A stretch of DNA of 64,000 bases from Leisingera sp. ANG59 (lineage in GTDB: Bacteria; Pseudomonadota; Alphaproteobacteria; Rhodobacterales; Rhodobacteraceae): NCBI RefSeq assembly GCF_013317235.1, contig NZ_WLCM01000007.1, positions 71,501 to 135,500 on the forward strand, read 5' to 3'. Below the pieces are notes generated by a model. That model saw only the letters and a program-made list of their open reading frames with translations. It did no database searches and was not told where the DNA came from. Each line of letters opens with the position of its first letter. Positions within the stretch are counted from its first letter, which is position 1. Made by a program: the position numbers and the translations under genes. Of the stretch, positions 34,968-44,467 are shown one piece after another.

Positions 34968-35671
34968 GCGCGCAGTTTTGGCCGCCGTGGCGGTTGGTGC
35001 CGGGGCGGTTTTACCTTGATAGTCTGTTTCGTTCCATATTCTTCGGGTCTGCGCTGTGTCCCGGTTAAGGGGGCGGCGCCGCCGGGTGGAGGTGGACAGA
35101 CCCCACGGGGGGCCTGCTCGGACAGGATATCCTGGACGACCCCCTTTTTATCGGGGCCGGTCTCCGGGTGTTGCGCAGGCAGCTCCACAGATGCCTGCGC
35201 CTCGTATCATGGGCCCGCGCGCGGGAACCATGGCGGGGGATCGCGATCATCCGGGAGTATGGAATATTGAAATGAGGATAGCGTGAAGGCACCGTACGCC
35301 GGGTCCGCAACACCCAGCCCGGAACAAGGCGCGCATTGCCTTGCAATGCGCGAGAGGCCGCCCCGCCGGGCTGGCGCTTTCGAGAGGGCAACGCTCCTTC
35401 ATTAACTCGTACGGATGTTGCAGGGATAAAGTGCCCCGAACAGGCGTCGCTGCGCCGCCCCGCGGGCAGGCGCACGCCCTCCATTCTGTGTGGTGTCCTT
35501 TGGGAATCAGCGGCAAGCACACGCATTCGCGCCCGCCCAGGCAGGCGCAGCCCTTGGTGAATGGTGCTAAATCCCCAGCTAAGCGATCCTCTGCGGCGAA
35601 TTTGCGGTTCCCCTGCCTGCGCAGCATCGCTATATGAGCGTGGGTTTGAACCAGACTGTAAAGGACCGGAT
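34968..35671. other. Long intergenic region between nitrile hydratase genes and purA
   Basis: 704 bases with no supported protein gene. It holds a weak promoter-like pair (TTGATA at 35016 and TATTCT at 35037, spacing 15), a terminator-like hairpin with T5 (35107-35149), a perfect nine-base hairpin (35173-35200) and a short GTG frame of 40 codons (35283-35405) that I cannot support. A small RNA ending at 35149 is possible. Confidence 0.5.
35107..35149 (+). terminator. Terminator of the nitrile hydratase operon or of a small RNA
   Basis: An outer GGGGG/CCCCC stem encloses the perfect palindrome CAGGATATCCTG and is followed by T5. It lies 140 bases after the accessory gene stop. Confidence 0.6.
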
Positions 35672-36985
35672 ATGGCCAATGTCGTCGTAGTCGGCGCCCA
35701 GTGGGGCGACGAGGGTAAAGGCAAGATCGTGGATTGGCTGAGCGAGCGCGCTGACGTGATCGCCCGCTTCCAGGGCGGCCATAACGCCGGCCATACGCTG
35801 GTCATTGACGGCAAGGTCTACAAGCTGCACGCGCTGCCTTCGGGCGTGGTGCGCGGCGGCAAGCTGTCGGTCATCGGCAACGGCGTGGTGCTGGACCCCT
35901 GGCATCTGCTGAAAGAGATCGAGACTGTGCGCGCCCAGGGCGTCGAGATCACGCCGGACACGCTGATGATCGCCGAAAACACCCCGCTGATCCTGCCGCT
36001 GCACGGCGAGTTGGACCGCGCGCGCGAGGAAGCGTCAAGCAAAGGCACCAAGATCGGCACCACCGGCCGCGGCATCGGCCCGGCCTATGAGGACAAGGTG
36101 GGCCGCCGCGCCATCCGCGTGGCCGATCTGGCGGATGAGGCCACTCTGGTGGCCCGCGTCGACCGGGCGCTGCAGCACCATGATCCGCTGCGCAAGGGTC
36201 TGGGCGTCGATCCCATCGATCGCGATGCGCTGATTGCTCAGCTGAAAGAGATCGCACCGCAGATTCTGCCCTATGCGGCGCCAGTATGGAAAGTGCTGAA
36301 CGAGAAGCGCAAGGCGGGCAAGCGGATCCTGTTCGAAGGCGCCCAGGGCGCGCTGCTGGACATTGATTTCGGCACCTACCCGTTTGTGACCTCCTCGAAC
36401 GTGATTGCAGGCCAGGCGGCCACCGGCGTGGGCATCGGCCCGGGCTCGATCGATTACGTGCTGGGCATCGTCAAGGCCTATACCACCCGTGTCGGCGAGG
36501 GCCCGTTCCCGACCGAGCTGCTGAAGGAAGACGGCACCCCGGATGCGGATGGCGAGCGTCTGGGCACCCGCGGCCATGAGTTCGGCACCACCACCGGCCG
36601 CCAGCGCCGCTGCGGCTGGTTTGATGCGGCGCTGGTGCGCCAGACCTGCGCCACCTCCGGCATCAAGGGCATCTGCCTGACCAAGCTGGACGTGCTGGAC
36701 GGGTTTGAAACCCTGAAGATCTGCACCGGCTATGAGCTGGACGGCGAGACACTGGATTACCTGCCGACCGCGGCCGACCAGCAGGCCCGCTGCAAGCCGG
36801 TCTACGAGGAAATGCCGGGCTGGAGCGAGTCGACCGAAGGCGCGCGCAGCTGGAACGACCTGCCGGCCAATGCGATCAAATACGTGAAGCGCGTGGAAGA
36901 GCTGATCGAATGCCCGGTCGCGCTGCTGTCCACCAGCCCGGAGCGGGAGGACACCATCCTGGTGACCGACCCGTTCGCCGACTGA
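35672..36985 (+). CDS. purA: Adenylosuccinate synthetase
   Basis: 437 residues, full length. GTP-binding loop [14 protein letters not shown], catalytic His in [12 protein letters not shown]-site [19 protein letters not shown] and [14 protein letters not shown] are all intact. It catalyses the first committed step from IMP to AMP. The start at MANVVVVG is family-typical. The stop shares one base with the ATG of the DUF2842 gene. Confidence 0.97.
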   Translation: MANVVVVGAQWGDEGKGKIVDWLSERADVIARFQGGHNAGHTLVIDGKVYKLHALPSGVVRGGKLSVIGNGVVLDPWHLLKEIETVRAQGVEITPDTLMIAENTPLILPLHGELDRAREEASSKGTKIGTTGRGIGPAYEDKVGRRAIRVADLADEATLVARVDRALQHHDPLRKGLGVDPIDRDALIAQLKEIAPQILPYAAPVWKVLNEKRKAGKRILFEGAQGALLDIDFGTYPFVTSSNVIAGQAATGVGIGPGSIDYVLGIVKAYTTRVGEGPFPTELLKEDGTPDADGERLGTRGHEFGTTTGRQRRCGWFDAALVRQTCATSGIKGICLTKLDVLDGFETLKICTGYELDGETLDYLPTAADQQARCKPVYEEMPGWSESTEGARSWNDLPANAIKYVKRVEELIECPVALLSTSPEREDTILVTDPFAD

Positions 36986-37221
36986 TGGCAGAGAAACAAG
37001 GCCTGAGCTACAAGGCCCGGCGGCGCTGGGCCCTGGTGATCCTGCTGGTCGGGATGCCGGTTTATATCGTGGCTGCGGTCACGGTGATGAACTGGCTGGA
37101 CCGGCCGCCCTTGTGGCTGGAGCTGATCGTCTATGTCGCGCTGGGCATCGTCTGGGTGCTGCCGTTCAAGTTCGTGTTCCGCGGCGTCGGCAAGGAAGAC
37201 CCGGACGCCGGGGATCAGTAA
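36985..37221 (+). CDS. DUF2842 family membrane protein
   Basis: 78 residues: a basic start (SYKARRRW), two membrane segments (ALVILLVGMPVYIVAAVTVM and LELIVYVALGIVWVLPF), and a FVFRGVG end, matching alphaproteobacterial DUF2842. TGATG coupling to purA. Function unknown. Confidence 0.85.
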   Translation: MAEKQGLSYKARRRWALVILLVGMPVYIVAAVTVMNWLDRPPLWLELIVYVALGIVWVLPFKFVFRGVGKEDPDAGDQ

Positions 37222-37338
37222 GGGGAGGCGCGCGGCCCCGCAGGTTTGCTGAGAAGAGGGGCGCTGCCCCTCTTGACCTGGCGGCCAATTCACCCCGGAG
37301 TACTTCCGCAAAGGTGAATAACGGTCTGGTTTGAAATG

Positions 37339-37368
37339 AAAAAGGCGGCCTCGCGGGGCCGCCTTTTT
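37339..37368. terminator. Bidirectional intrinsic terminator
   Basis: Stem AAAAAGGCGGCC / GGCCGCCTTTTT between the convergent DUF2842 and acidic-protein genes, with A-run and T-run on either side. Confidence 0.85.
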
Positions 37369-37387
37369 CTGTTGGTCTGCAGACTGT

Positions 37388-39391
37388 TCAGCCTGCGGCG
37401 CGTTTGCCGGGTTTGAAGCCGATGTCGCCGGAAGCGGTGAACTTGCCGTTGCCGGAGCGCTCGATCTTGCCGTCGCGCAGCAGCTGGCCGAAGGAGCGCA
37501 GACCGTCCTCGCGGTTGAAGTCGCTGCTGCCGGCGGTGCGCACCGTGTTCATCAGCTGCGGGCGCGAGAAGTGGTCGCGGCCTTCGACAAAGCTCATATA
37601 GGCCGCGGCGGCCTCCAGCAGCTCATGCAGTTCGGCGGCACCGCGTTCTTCGGCGTAGGCCGCAAAGCCGCTGCTGTCGCCGTCGGTCCCGGAGGCAAGC
37701 ACACCGGCCGAGACCCGACGCGGGCGAATTGGTTGCGGCTGTTGCTGTTCGGCGCCGTCGTCGATGCGCTGTTCTGCCACCAGTTTCAGCGGGGCAGGCC
37801 GGGCGGCAGGGCTGGCCGGGCGTTCCGAGGCGGCCTGACGGGTTTCCGGGCGGCGCGGGCGCACCACGCTGGCCAGGTCGTCGCGGTAGGGCTGCGCCTC
37901 GTCACCATCGCCGTCAGCCTCCGCGCCGCCGGCTTTGGTTGCGGCGACGGCAGCGCGCAGCTGGCTGTAGGCCTCGCGCGAGGAAGCGGTTTCCGGGTCT
38001 TCCAGTTTTTCGTCGGCGGCGGCCATCAGGCGGGAGACATCGCTGTCGGCCAGGCCGGGTGCTGCGGTGTCCGCGGCGGTGGTTTCTTCTTCACCCGCAT
38101 CTGCTTCTGCGGGCTGTTCGGAGGCGGCGAGGATTTCCGCTTCCACCTCGGCCAGCTCGCGCATCAGGTCGGCTTCATCCTCTTCCGAGAGCAGGGCCTG
38201 CTCCGACTCAGCCCTGGCAGTGTCAGCGGCCTTCTGTTCCGCCTCCTCCAGCCGGCCCGAGGCAAGCGCCTCGTCGAACACGGCGCGCTTGATCTTGGTG
38301 ATGCGGACGCGGGCCGGAGCTTTGGCGGGCGCGGGGGTCTCTTCTTCCTCGCCGCCGGCCGCTAGGATGCTGCTGTCCCCAGAGCTGTCCTCTGTGCTGT
38401 CCGCTTCGGATTCCGGGCCGTCTTCGGCGAGGCCGGTGAAAATCCCGTCTTCGGCCTCTTCCGCATTGCCATCGTCTTCGGCTGCCGGGGCCTGTTCGGG
38501 CCCGGCGGTGTCTTCTGCTTCCGCGCCGGCGGTGGCCATGTTCAGGTCCAGGCGGTCCAGGGCGCGGGCGATTTCGTCGTCGCCCTCGTCATCGGTTTCA
38601 GCTGCGGCGTCATCGGCCGGCAGGGCGGCGGAGATGTCCTCCTCGGCGCCTTCCAGCACGTCGTCGGCGTGCTCGTCCTCGCTGAAGTCCTCCTCGGGGG
38701 TCTGTGCGACCACGGCGCGGATGCGCTGCAGCTTGGCGGCGATGCTGTCGGCGGCGGGGGCGGCTGCCGGGGCTACGGCCGCAACCGGCTCTGCTTCTGC
38801 TTCGGGTTGCGCCGCTTCGTCCTCTGCCTCGGTGAAGCCGGCTTCGGCTTCGTTCACTTCCAGCAGTTCGACGGCGGGGGCGGGCTCTTCTTCGCTTGCG
38901 GTTCCCAGCACAGCGGCGATGGCTTCTTCGGCTTCGGCTTCGGCTTCGGCTTCGGCTTCGGCTTCGGCTTCGGCTTCGGCTTCGGCTTCGGCTTCGGCTT
39001 CGGCTTCGGCTTCGGCTTCGGCTTCGGCTTCGGCTTCGGCTTCTGCTGCCGGCGCCTCAGCGGGGGCCGGAGTGGGCGCGGGCTGTTCAGCCACCGGGGC
39101 AGCCGGGGCTGCGGCAGCAGCTGCCCCAAGCGCCGGAGCGGCGGCGCGCAGGTGGATGCCGCCCTCGCCGGTGCGGGCCTCGACCTGGCGGGCGATCTCG
39201 CGCTGGGCGATACGGGCCAGCATGTCGGCGTCCGGCTGCGGCGGCTCGGCGCCGAAGTAACGGTCATCCGCGGCAAGGTCGCGGAAATACTCGGCAATCG
39301 CCTTCATCGTGCCGAAGGAATCCTCGAACCCTTCCAATGTGCAGGAAAAGGTTCCATAGGATACGGTCAAGACTTTGTTGTTGTGTACCAT
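37388..39391 (-). CDS. Large acidic low-complexity protein with Glu-Ala repeat
   Basis: 667 residues. A conserved N-terminal domain (NNKVLTVSYGTFSCTLEGFE, then AIAEYFRDLAADDRYFG, then DMLARIAQREIARQVEA) and a conserved C-terminal domain (ELLEAAAAYMSFVEGRDHFS, then EDGLRSFGQLLRDGKIERSG) frame about 430 residues of disordered Glu/Ala/Asp-rich sequence. This includes 19 perfect Glu-Ala pairs near residues 117-154. I recall the same ends in many Rhodobacteraceae; function unknown. ATG 39391 starts at the conserved part; GTG 39412 is a longer alternative. Confidence 0.75.
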   Translation of the reverse strand: MVHNNKVLTVSYGTFSCTLEGFEDSFGTMKAIAEYFRDLAADDRYFGAEPPQPDADMLARIAQREIARQVEARTGEGGIHLRAAAPALGAAAAAAPAAPVAEQPAPTPAPAEAPAAEAEAEAEAEAEAEAEAEAEAEAEAEAEAEAEAEAEAEAEEAIAAVLGTASEEEPAPAVELLEVNEAEAGFTEAEDEAAQPEAEAEPVAAVAPAAAPAADSIAAKLQRIRAVVAQTPEEDFSEDEHADDVLEGAEEDISAALPADDAAAETDDEGDDEIARALDRLDLNMATAGAEAEDTAGPEQAPAAEDDGNAEEAEDGIFTGLAEDGPESEADSTEDSSGDSSILAAGGEEEETPAPAKAPARVRITKIKRAVFDEALASGRLEEAEQKAADTARAESEQALLSEEDEADLMRELAEVEAEILAASEQPAEADAGEEETTAADTAAPGLADSDVSRLMAAADEKLEDPETASSREAYSQLRAAVAATKAGGAEADGDGDEAQPYRDDLASVVRPRRPETRQAASERPASPAARPAPLKLVAEQRIDDGAEQQQPQPIRPRRVSAGVLASGTDGDSSGFAAYAEERGAAELHELLEAAAAYMSFVEGRDHFSRPQLMNTVRTAGSSDFNREDGLRSFGQLLRDGKIERSGNGKFTASGDIGFKPGKRAAG
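38930..39043. repeat. Tandem hexanucleotide array, 19 perfect GGCTTC units
   Basis: 114 bases without an imperfection, encoding (Glu-Ala)19 on the minus strand. One imperfect unit (GGCTTCTTC) precedes it on the plus strand. Whole-unit slippage changes length by two residues and keeps the frame. Confidence 0.97.
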
Positions 39392-39522
39392 AAGCTCGCT
39401 CGTCTTCGTCACATACGTTGTCGTTCACCATAAAGGCTGGAAGGACCAATTTTGCTCGAATCCGTGCAATTGATCGTATCATTTTGTGTTCACAATGTGT
39501 CTTGTTTCCAAAATAGGCGGGA

Positions 39523-40197
39523 ATGCAGCGCATGAATACCAAGATTGTAAACGTATCGGAACCAATCACCCTGGTGGGCGGCGGCGAAGTGGTGCCGGGC
39601 GCGCTGGCGGAGGCCTTGGCGCTGGCGCCGGTGCTGGTGGCGGCGGATGGCGGCGCTGCGGCGGCGCTTGCGGCGGGGCATGTGCCGCGGGCGGTGATCG
39701 GCGATTTCGACTCGCTGAGCGATGCGGTGCGGGCGCAGCTGCCGCCGGAGAGCCTGCACCCGGTGGCGGAGCAGGACAGCACCGATTTCGACAAGGCGCT
39801 GAGGCTGATAGCGGCGCCGGCGGTGCTGGCGGTGGGGTTCCTGGGCGCGCGGGTGGATCACCAATTGGCGGCGTTCAGCACGCTGGTGCAGGGACATGAG
39901 ACGCCCTGTGTGCTGGTGGGCGAAACGGAGGTGGCTTTCCATCTGACCCGTGCCGTGGACCTGCCTGCCCGCGCGGGAGAGGTTGTTTCGCTGTTTCCGA
40001 TGCAGGAGGTGACGGGGCGGTCCGAGGGGCTGGAATGGCCCATCGACGGCCTGCGGATGTCGCCGATGGGGCGGATCGGCACCTCGAACCGGGCAACAGG
40101 ACCAGTGCGGCTGGTGCCGGAGGGGCCGGGTCTGCTGGCCATCGTGCCGCGGCGGCTGCTGGCGGATGTGCTGAGCGGGATCAGGGGCGACCGCTAG
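39523..40197 (+). CDS. Thiamine diphosphokinase
   Basis: 224 residues. LVGGGEVVPGAL, LVAADGGAAAAL, the metal/diphosphate motif IGDFDSLSDAV and QDSTDFDKALRLI match bacterial thiamine pyrophosphokinases (COG1564), which convert thiamine and ATP to thiamine diphosphate. ATG 39532 (MNTKIV) is an alternative start. No thiamine-synthesis gene or TPP riboswitch is visible nearby. Confidence 0.9.
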   Translation: MQRMNTKIVNVSEPITLVGGGEVVPGALAEALALAPVLVAADGGAAAALAAGHVPRAVIGDFDSLSDAVRAQLPPESLHPVAEQDSTDFDKALRLIAAPAVLAVGFLGARVDHQLAAFSTLVQGHETPCVLVGETEVAFHLTRAVDLPARAGEVVSLFPMQEVTGRSEGLEWPIDGLRMSPMGRIGTSNRATGPVRLVPEGPGLLAIVPRRLLADVLSGIRGDR

Positions 40198-40224
40198 GCC
40201 GCAGGCTGGTTTCCGGGCCGGATG

Positions 40225-41139
40225 TCAGGCGGGGTTGATGCGCTCTTGGGTCTCCGTGGCCTTGCGCTCGCGCATCACTGCGTAAAGGCCGGCGCTGATG
40301 GTCAGCAGGATGCCGAAGGCGGCGAGGGTGTTGGGAAGTTCGGAGAAAATCAGCCAGCCGAAGAACACTGCCACCGGGATTTCCAGGTATTGCATCGAGG
40401 CGAGGGTGGAGGTGGGGGCAAACCGCAGGCTCCAGGTCATCATCAGATGCGCCACGGTGCCGAGCGCGCCGGCGGCGGCCAGCAGGGTCCAGGTGTCCTG
40501 CGGCGGCGGGGCGGTGGAGAGGGCGGGCAGGCCGATGGCGTCGCCGATCAGGAACACCGGCGCCAGCAGCACGGTGCCCATTGCGCCGGCCACGGCCTGA
40601 ACCGCGATCGGGTCGGTTTCCTTGGCGATCTTGCGGGTGATCAGCATGAACAGGGCAAAGATCACCGCCACCAGCAGCGGCCAGAGCGCGTTCCAGCCGA
40701 CCGCGGCAAAGCTGGGCTGAATGACCAGCAAGGTGCCGGCAAAGCCGACCACGCAGGCGCCGAGGCGGCGCAGGCCGACCTCTTCGTTCAGGACGTATCT
40801 GCCCAGGAGGAGCATGATGAAAGGCATCACGAAGGCAATCGCAACGGCATCGGCCAAGGGCAGGTAGCGGAAGGCGGTGAACATGGCGCCGATGCCGCCC
40901 ATCTGCAGCAGGGTGCGCAGGAACAGGAGCGGCGCCACCCGGCGCGACAGGCTGAGCGGCAGCCGCAGGGCCAGGGCCAAAGGCAGCAGGATCGCGGCCT
41001 GGGCGGCAAAGCGGATGAAGACAATCTGGGCAACCGGCACCCGGTTGGTCAGCAGTTTTGCAATGGCGTCCCCGAGAGGGATCACCATGCAGAAGCCCAG
41101 CATCAGGGCGATGCCGAGGAGGGGCCGGTCCTGTGTCAT
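40225..41139 (-). CDS. DMT-superfamily (EamA) transporter
   Basis: 304 residues with about ten membrane segments in two EamA halves (start LLGIALMLGFCMVIPLGDAI; second half LWPLLVAVIFALFMLITRKI). A short conserved RFAAQAAILLPLAL pattern and SMQYLEIPVAVFFGWLIF near the end fit the RhaT/EamA family. Export or import substrate unknown. Confidence 0.88.
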   Translation of the reverse strand: MTQDRPLLGIALMLGFCMVIPLGDAIAKLLTNRVPVAQIVFIRFAAQAAILLPLALALRLPLSLSRRVAPLLFLRTLLQMGGIGAMFTAFRYLPLADAVAIAFVMPFIMLLLGRYVLNEEVGLRRLGACVVGFAGTLLVIQPSFAAVGWNALWPLLVAVIFALFMLITRKIAKETDPIAVQAVAGAMGTVLLAPVFLIGDAIGLPALSTAPPPQDTWTLLAAAGALGTVAHLMMTWSLRFAPTSTLASMQYLEIPVAVFFGWLIFSELPNTLAAFGILLTISAGLYAVMRERKATETQERINPA

Positions 41140-41240
41140 GGCGGCAGGCTAGGCCTGCGCAGTGTGCAGTGCAAGCTGGAGTTGCGGGGAAAGGAGAGGT
41201 GTTGCGTCCCTTTGGGACATGTCGCGCTGCGGCAGGGCCC

Positions 41241-41269
41241 GCGCCTGACCTTCCCCACCGGTCAGGCGC
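41241..41269. repeat. Hairpin of the GCGCCTGACCTT family
   Basis: Perfect ten-base arms GCGCCTGACC / GGTCAGGCGC with a nine-base loop. The following GCGCCTAACC (41274-41283) pairs with the right arm with one mismatch, so alternative folding is possible. The 12-base core also occurs at 3925-3936. Confidence 0.7.
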
Positions 41270-41336
41270 ATACGCGCCTAACCAAGGTCAGCCACGGGCC
41301 TTATGTCACGCCAATTTGGCAGGAAAGCTTGGGGGC

Positions 41337-42710
41337 TCAGCAGTTCGGCACATTCACGGCGAGGCCGCCGAGCGAGGTTTCCTTGTACTTGTCGTGCATG
41401 TCGGCGCCGGTCTGGCGCATGGTTTCGATGCAGGCGTCCAGCGGCACGAAGTGCTGGCCGTCGCCGCGCAGCGCGAGGGATGCGGCGGAGACCGCCTTGA
41501 TCGCCGCGAGGCCGTTGCGCTCGATGCAGGGCACCTGCACCAGGCCCTTCACGGGATCGCAGGTCATGCCCAGGTGATGCTCCAGCGCGATCTCGGCGGC
41601 GTTTTCCACCTGCTCCGGGGTGCCGCCCATGACGGCGCAGAGGCCGGCGGCGGACATCGCGGCGGCCGAGCCGACCTCAGCCTGGCAGCCGGCCTCGGCG
41701 CCGGAGATCGAGGCGTTATACTTGACCAGGCCGGCAATCGCGGCAGCGGTCAGCAGGAAGTCCTCGACGTGGCTTTCCGAGGCGCCCGGCACATGGTCGA
41801 GGTAATAGCGGATCACCGCGGGCAGGGTGCCTGCGGCGCCGTTGGTCGGCGCGGTCACCACCTGGCCGCCGGCCGCGTTTTCCTCGTTCACCGCCATCGC
41901 GTAGACGCTCATCCAGTCGTTGATGGTGTGCGGCGCGGTCAGGTTCTTGCCGCGCTCAGCCATCAGCGCGTCATAGATGCCCTTGGCGCGGCGGCGCACC
42001 TTGAGGCCGCCGGGCAGGATGCCGTCGCGCTCCAGCCCGCGGTTGATGCAGTCGTTCATCACCTGCCAAATGCGGGCGGTGCCCTTGGCGAGGCTTTCGG
42101 AGCAGCCGCGGGAGATCTCGTTGGCGCGTTTCATTTCGGCGATCGACTTGCCGCTGGCCTTGGCCATCTCCAGCATCTCAGCCGCGGATTTGAACGGGTA
42201 AGGGACCGGGTCGCCTTCGTCGGTGGCCTTGCCTGCGGCCAGTTCCTCCTCGGTCACGACAAAGCCGCCGCCGATCGAGTAGAACACCTGTTTCAGGATC
42301 ACGTCGCCCTGGGCGTCGGTGGCCATCAGGATCATGCCGTTGGCGTGGCCCGGCAGCGCGTGATCATAGTCGAAGATCATGTCCGCCTTGGGGTCGAAGT
42401 GCAGCGCGCCCAGCCCCTCGGGGTGCATGGTGTGGGTTTTGTCCAGCTCCGCCAGGAAGGCCTTGGCCTTCTCGTCATCATAGTCATGGGCGACAAAGCC
42501 GCCGAGGCCGAGGATGGTGGCGCGGTCGGTGGCGTGGCCGACGCCGGTGAAGGCGAGCGAGCCGTGCAGCGAGGCGCGCAGGCCGTGGAATTCGAAGGGC
42601 GAGGCACGCATCATGTCGAGGAAGCGCGCGGCGGCGACCATCGGCCCCATGGTGTGGGAGGACGACGGGCCGATGCCCACTTTGAACATGTCGAAAACGG
42701 AGAGGAACAT
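41337..42710 (-). CDS. sdaA: L-serine ammonia-lyase, single-chain iron-sulfur type
   Basis: 457 residues. The beta domain starts [19 protein letters not shown]; the alpha domain has [39 protein letters not shown] and [15 protein letters not shown]. The cysteines are in the positions that hold the 4Fe-4S cluster in this family. It deaminates serine to pyruvate. ATG 42710 shares one base with the stop of the upstream glutathione transferase gene. Confidence 0.95.
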   Translation of the reverse strand: MFLSVFDMFKVGIGPSSSHTMGPMVAAARFLDMMRASPFEFHGLRASLHGSLAFTGVGHATDRATILGLGGFVAHDYDDEKAKAFLAELDKTHTMHPEGLGALHFDPKADMIFDYDHALPGHANGMILMATDAQGDVILKQVFYSIGGGFVVTEEELAAGKATDEGDPVPYPFKSAAEMLEMAKASGKSIAEMKRANEISRGCSESLAKGTARIWQVMNDCINRGLERDGILPGGLKVRRRAKGIYDALMAERGKNLTAPHTINDWMSVYAMAVNEENAAGGQVVTAPTNGAAGTLPAVIRYYLDHVPGASESHVEDFLLTAAAIAGLVKYNASISGAEAGCQAEVGSAAAMSAAGLCAVMGGTPEQVENAAEIALEHHLGMTCDPVKGLVQVPCIERNGLAAIKAVSAASLALRGDGQHFVPLDACIETMRQTGADMHDKYKETSLGGLAVNVPNC

Positions 42711-43417
42711 TAGGTGGCTGATCCTTCTGGGGGATTGGCGTAGGCCGGGGATGTGAACGGGGTGGCGCCGAGGCCCTCGGCTTCGCGGGCCACGGCAACG
42801 GCGGGGCGGTGTTCCAGCGCAGCACAGAGGCGCTGCAGGCTGGGGTAATGGGCGATGACAAACCAGGACTTGTCGGCTTGCGCCGGGTAGAGCGCCATCC
42901 AGCGCATCTGGCAGGCGAGGTAATAATCCAGAACCGAGGGCTGCGGCGCGCCGAGCCAGGCGGGGCGCTGGGCGGCGGTCTGGTCGAGGCTGGTCAGATG
43001 GATATGCAGGCGCTGGCGCAGGACCTTTTGCAGCTGCTGCTGATCGGCTTTCTCCGCGCCGATGTACTTCTCCGGATAGAACAGCATCCGCAGGTCGGCG
43101 TGCAGCGTGTTGGAGGCAAAGAACAGCCACTTCAGGAACGCGGCGCGGTCCGCGCTGCCGGGCTGCGGCGCCATCGCGGCGTGGCGTTCGGAGAGCCACA
43201 GCAGGATGGCGGCGGTTTCAAACAGCGGCCCGTCCGGGGTTTCCAGCACCGGGATCAGCCCACCCGGGTTCAGTGCCCGGTAGGCGGGGCTGTTCTGCGC
43301 CTCTGCCCGGCGGTCGACCAGAACCGTCTCATACGGCAGGCCAAGCTCCTCCAGCACCAGCCGGATGACCAGTGAGGCGTTGTCAGGGGCGTAGTGCAGG
43401 CGGTACTCGGGTTTCAT
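42710..43417 (-). CDS. Glutathione S-transferase family protein
   Basis: 235 residues. N-terminal thioredoxin-like domain (YAPDNASLVIRLVLEELGLP, NPGGLIPVLETPDGPLFE with the cis-Pro, and the Glu-Thr/Ser pair that binds glutathione) and an all-helical C-terminal domain. It lies directly upstream of sdaA with one-base overlap, so the two are probably one transcript. Substrate unknown. Confidence 0.87.
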   Translation of the reverse strand: MKPEYRLHYAPDNASLVIRLVLEELGLPYETVLVDRRAEAQNSPAYRALNPGGLIPVLETPDGPLFETAAILLWLSERHAAMAPQPGSADRAAFLKWLFFASNTLHADLRMLFYPEKYIGAEKADQQQLQKVLRQRLHIHLTSLDQTAAQRPAWLGAPQPSVLDYYLACQMRWMALYPAQADKSWFVIAHYPSLQRLCAALEHRPAVAVAREAEGLGATPFTSPAYANPPEGSAT

Positions 43418-43549
43418 GACGCAATATTATGACGCAGACCTGGGGAATATGTGTCCGTTTCCGGCGTTTCCAATAGGAAACCCGCCTTTGTGATGCATGT
43501 TTGGCAATCGGGATTGCGAGCGGCGGAAAGAAGCCGGCCGCTCAGTGCT

Positions 43550-44329
43550 TTACAGCCGCCTGGCGGTGCAGACGAAATGGGTGAGCGAGAAGAAAAACCG
43601 CCCTTCCGCCGCCAGTTCCTCCTGTTCCTGCGCCCAGGCGGCGGCGTCGTCTGTGTCGGTGGCGCCGCTTTCAACCGCATAGGCGCGGATCAGGCGGATC
43701 ATCATGGCGGCCAGCCCGTCCGGGCGCAGGCTGGTGTCGCAGATGGTCAGGGGCTGCAGGGCCTCCACCGCGAACCCGCAGGCGCGCAGTTCCTCCGGCA
43801 GACGGGCAGGGATGGCGCGTTCGGCCGTATGGGCGTCCCAGATGTCCAGCAACCGCTGCATCCGGGCCGCGTTGTCGCTGTTCCAGGCCAGGGTGTCCCA
43901 GTGGATGTCGCCGATCACAAGACGGCCGTCCGGCTGCAGCACGCGGTGCAGGGCGCGCAGCGCCGGGCGGCGGCTGGTAATGTATTCGAACACCTGCACC
44001 GAGACCGCCTTGTTGAAGCTTTCCGGCTCGAACGGCAGGCTGGCGGCGTCGCTTTCAGTAAGGGTGGTGTTTGCGCGCCCTTCCAGCCGCTGGCGGGCGG
44101 CGGCCAGCATGTCCGGGCTGGCGTCCAGCCCGGCCACATGGCCCGCGGGGCCGACCGCGCGGGCGAGTTCCAGCGTCAGCAGCCCGTTGCCGCAGCCAAG
44201 ATCCAGGATGCGCTCGCCCGGCTGCGGTGCCAGCGCGTCGAAATTGGCCCGCCGCCGCCGGCAGATGTCGGCGCCCTGATAGGCGTCCTCCAGCACGCGG
44301 GTGGTTTCCTCGTCGAATTGCAGCATCAT
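43550..44329 (-). CDS. Class I SAM-dependent methyltransferase
   Basis: 259 residues. SAM motif I is ILDLGCGNGLLTLELARAVG, motif II LDASPDMLAAA, and LPFEPESFNKAVSVQVFEYI fits the small-molecule methyltransferases of the UbiE/ArsM type. RVLQPDGRLVIGDIHWDT follows. No arsenic-binding Cys pattern is seen, so the substrate is unknown. Divergent from rpiA. Confidence 0.85.
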   Translation of the reverse strand: MMLQFDEETTRVLEDAYQGADICRRRRANFDALAPQPGERILDLGCGNGLLTLELARAVGPAGHVAGLDASPDMLAAARQRLEGRANTTLTESDAASLPFEPESFNKAVSVQVFEYITSRRPALRALHRVLQPDGRLVIGDIHWDTLAWNSDNAARMQRLLDIWDAHTAERAIPARLPEELRACGFAVEALQPLTICDTSLRPDGLAAMMIRLIRAYAVESGATDTDDAAAWAQEQEELAAEGRFFFSLTHFVCTARRL

Positions 44330-44467
44330 GTCCCTCCGTCCGGGTTAGAGGTCTAGGGCGAATTGCCTGGATTTCCAGCCGGGCGGCGGGCGCGGGCAAA
44401 AGCCCTCTCGCGCGGGGGCGGCCGACCGCCTATAACGGCGGGGAAAGCATCTGCATGGAGACCTGTG

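Noticed and set aside
35014-35149. Signal recognition particle RNA or 6S RNA
   Set aside because: The conserved SRP core (GGTCAGG followed by GGAAGCAGCC-type sequence) is absent, and no 6S-like central bubble could be made out.
35247-35627. 126-codon minus-strand frame in the gap before purA
   Set aside because: Cys/Arg/Pro-rich composition with no domain and no convincing start site; judged a chance open frame in GC-rich DNA.
38930-39043. CRISPR-like periodicity
   Set aside because: The array is a continuous six-base tandem repeat with no spacers, inside a gene.
38669-39433. Open frame encoding a (Phe-Gly) repeat on the plus strand
   Set aside because: It is the antisense reading of the GGCTTC array inside the acidic-protein gene, whose conserved ends support the minus strand.
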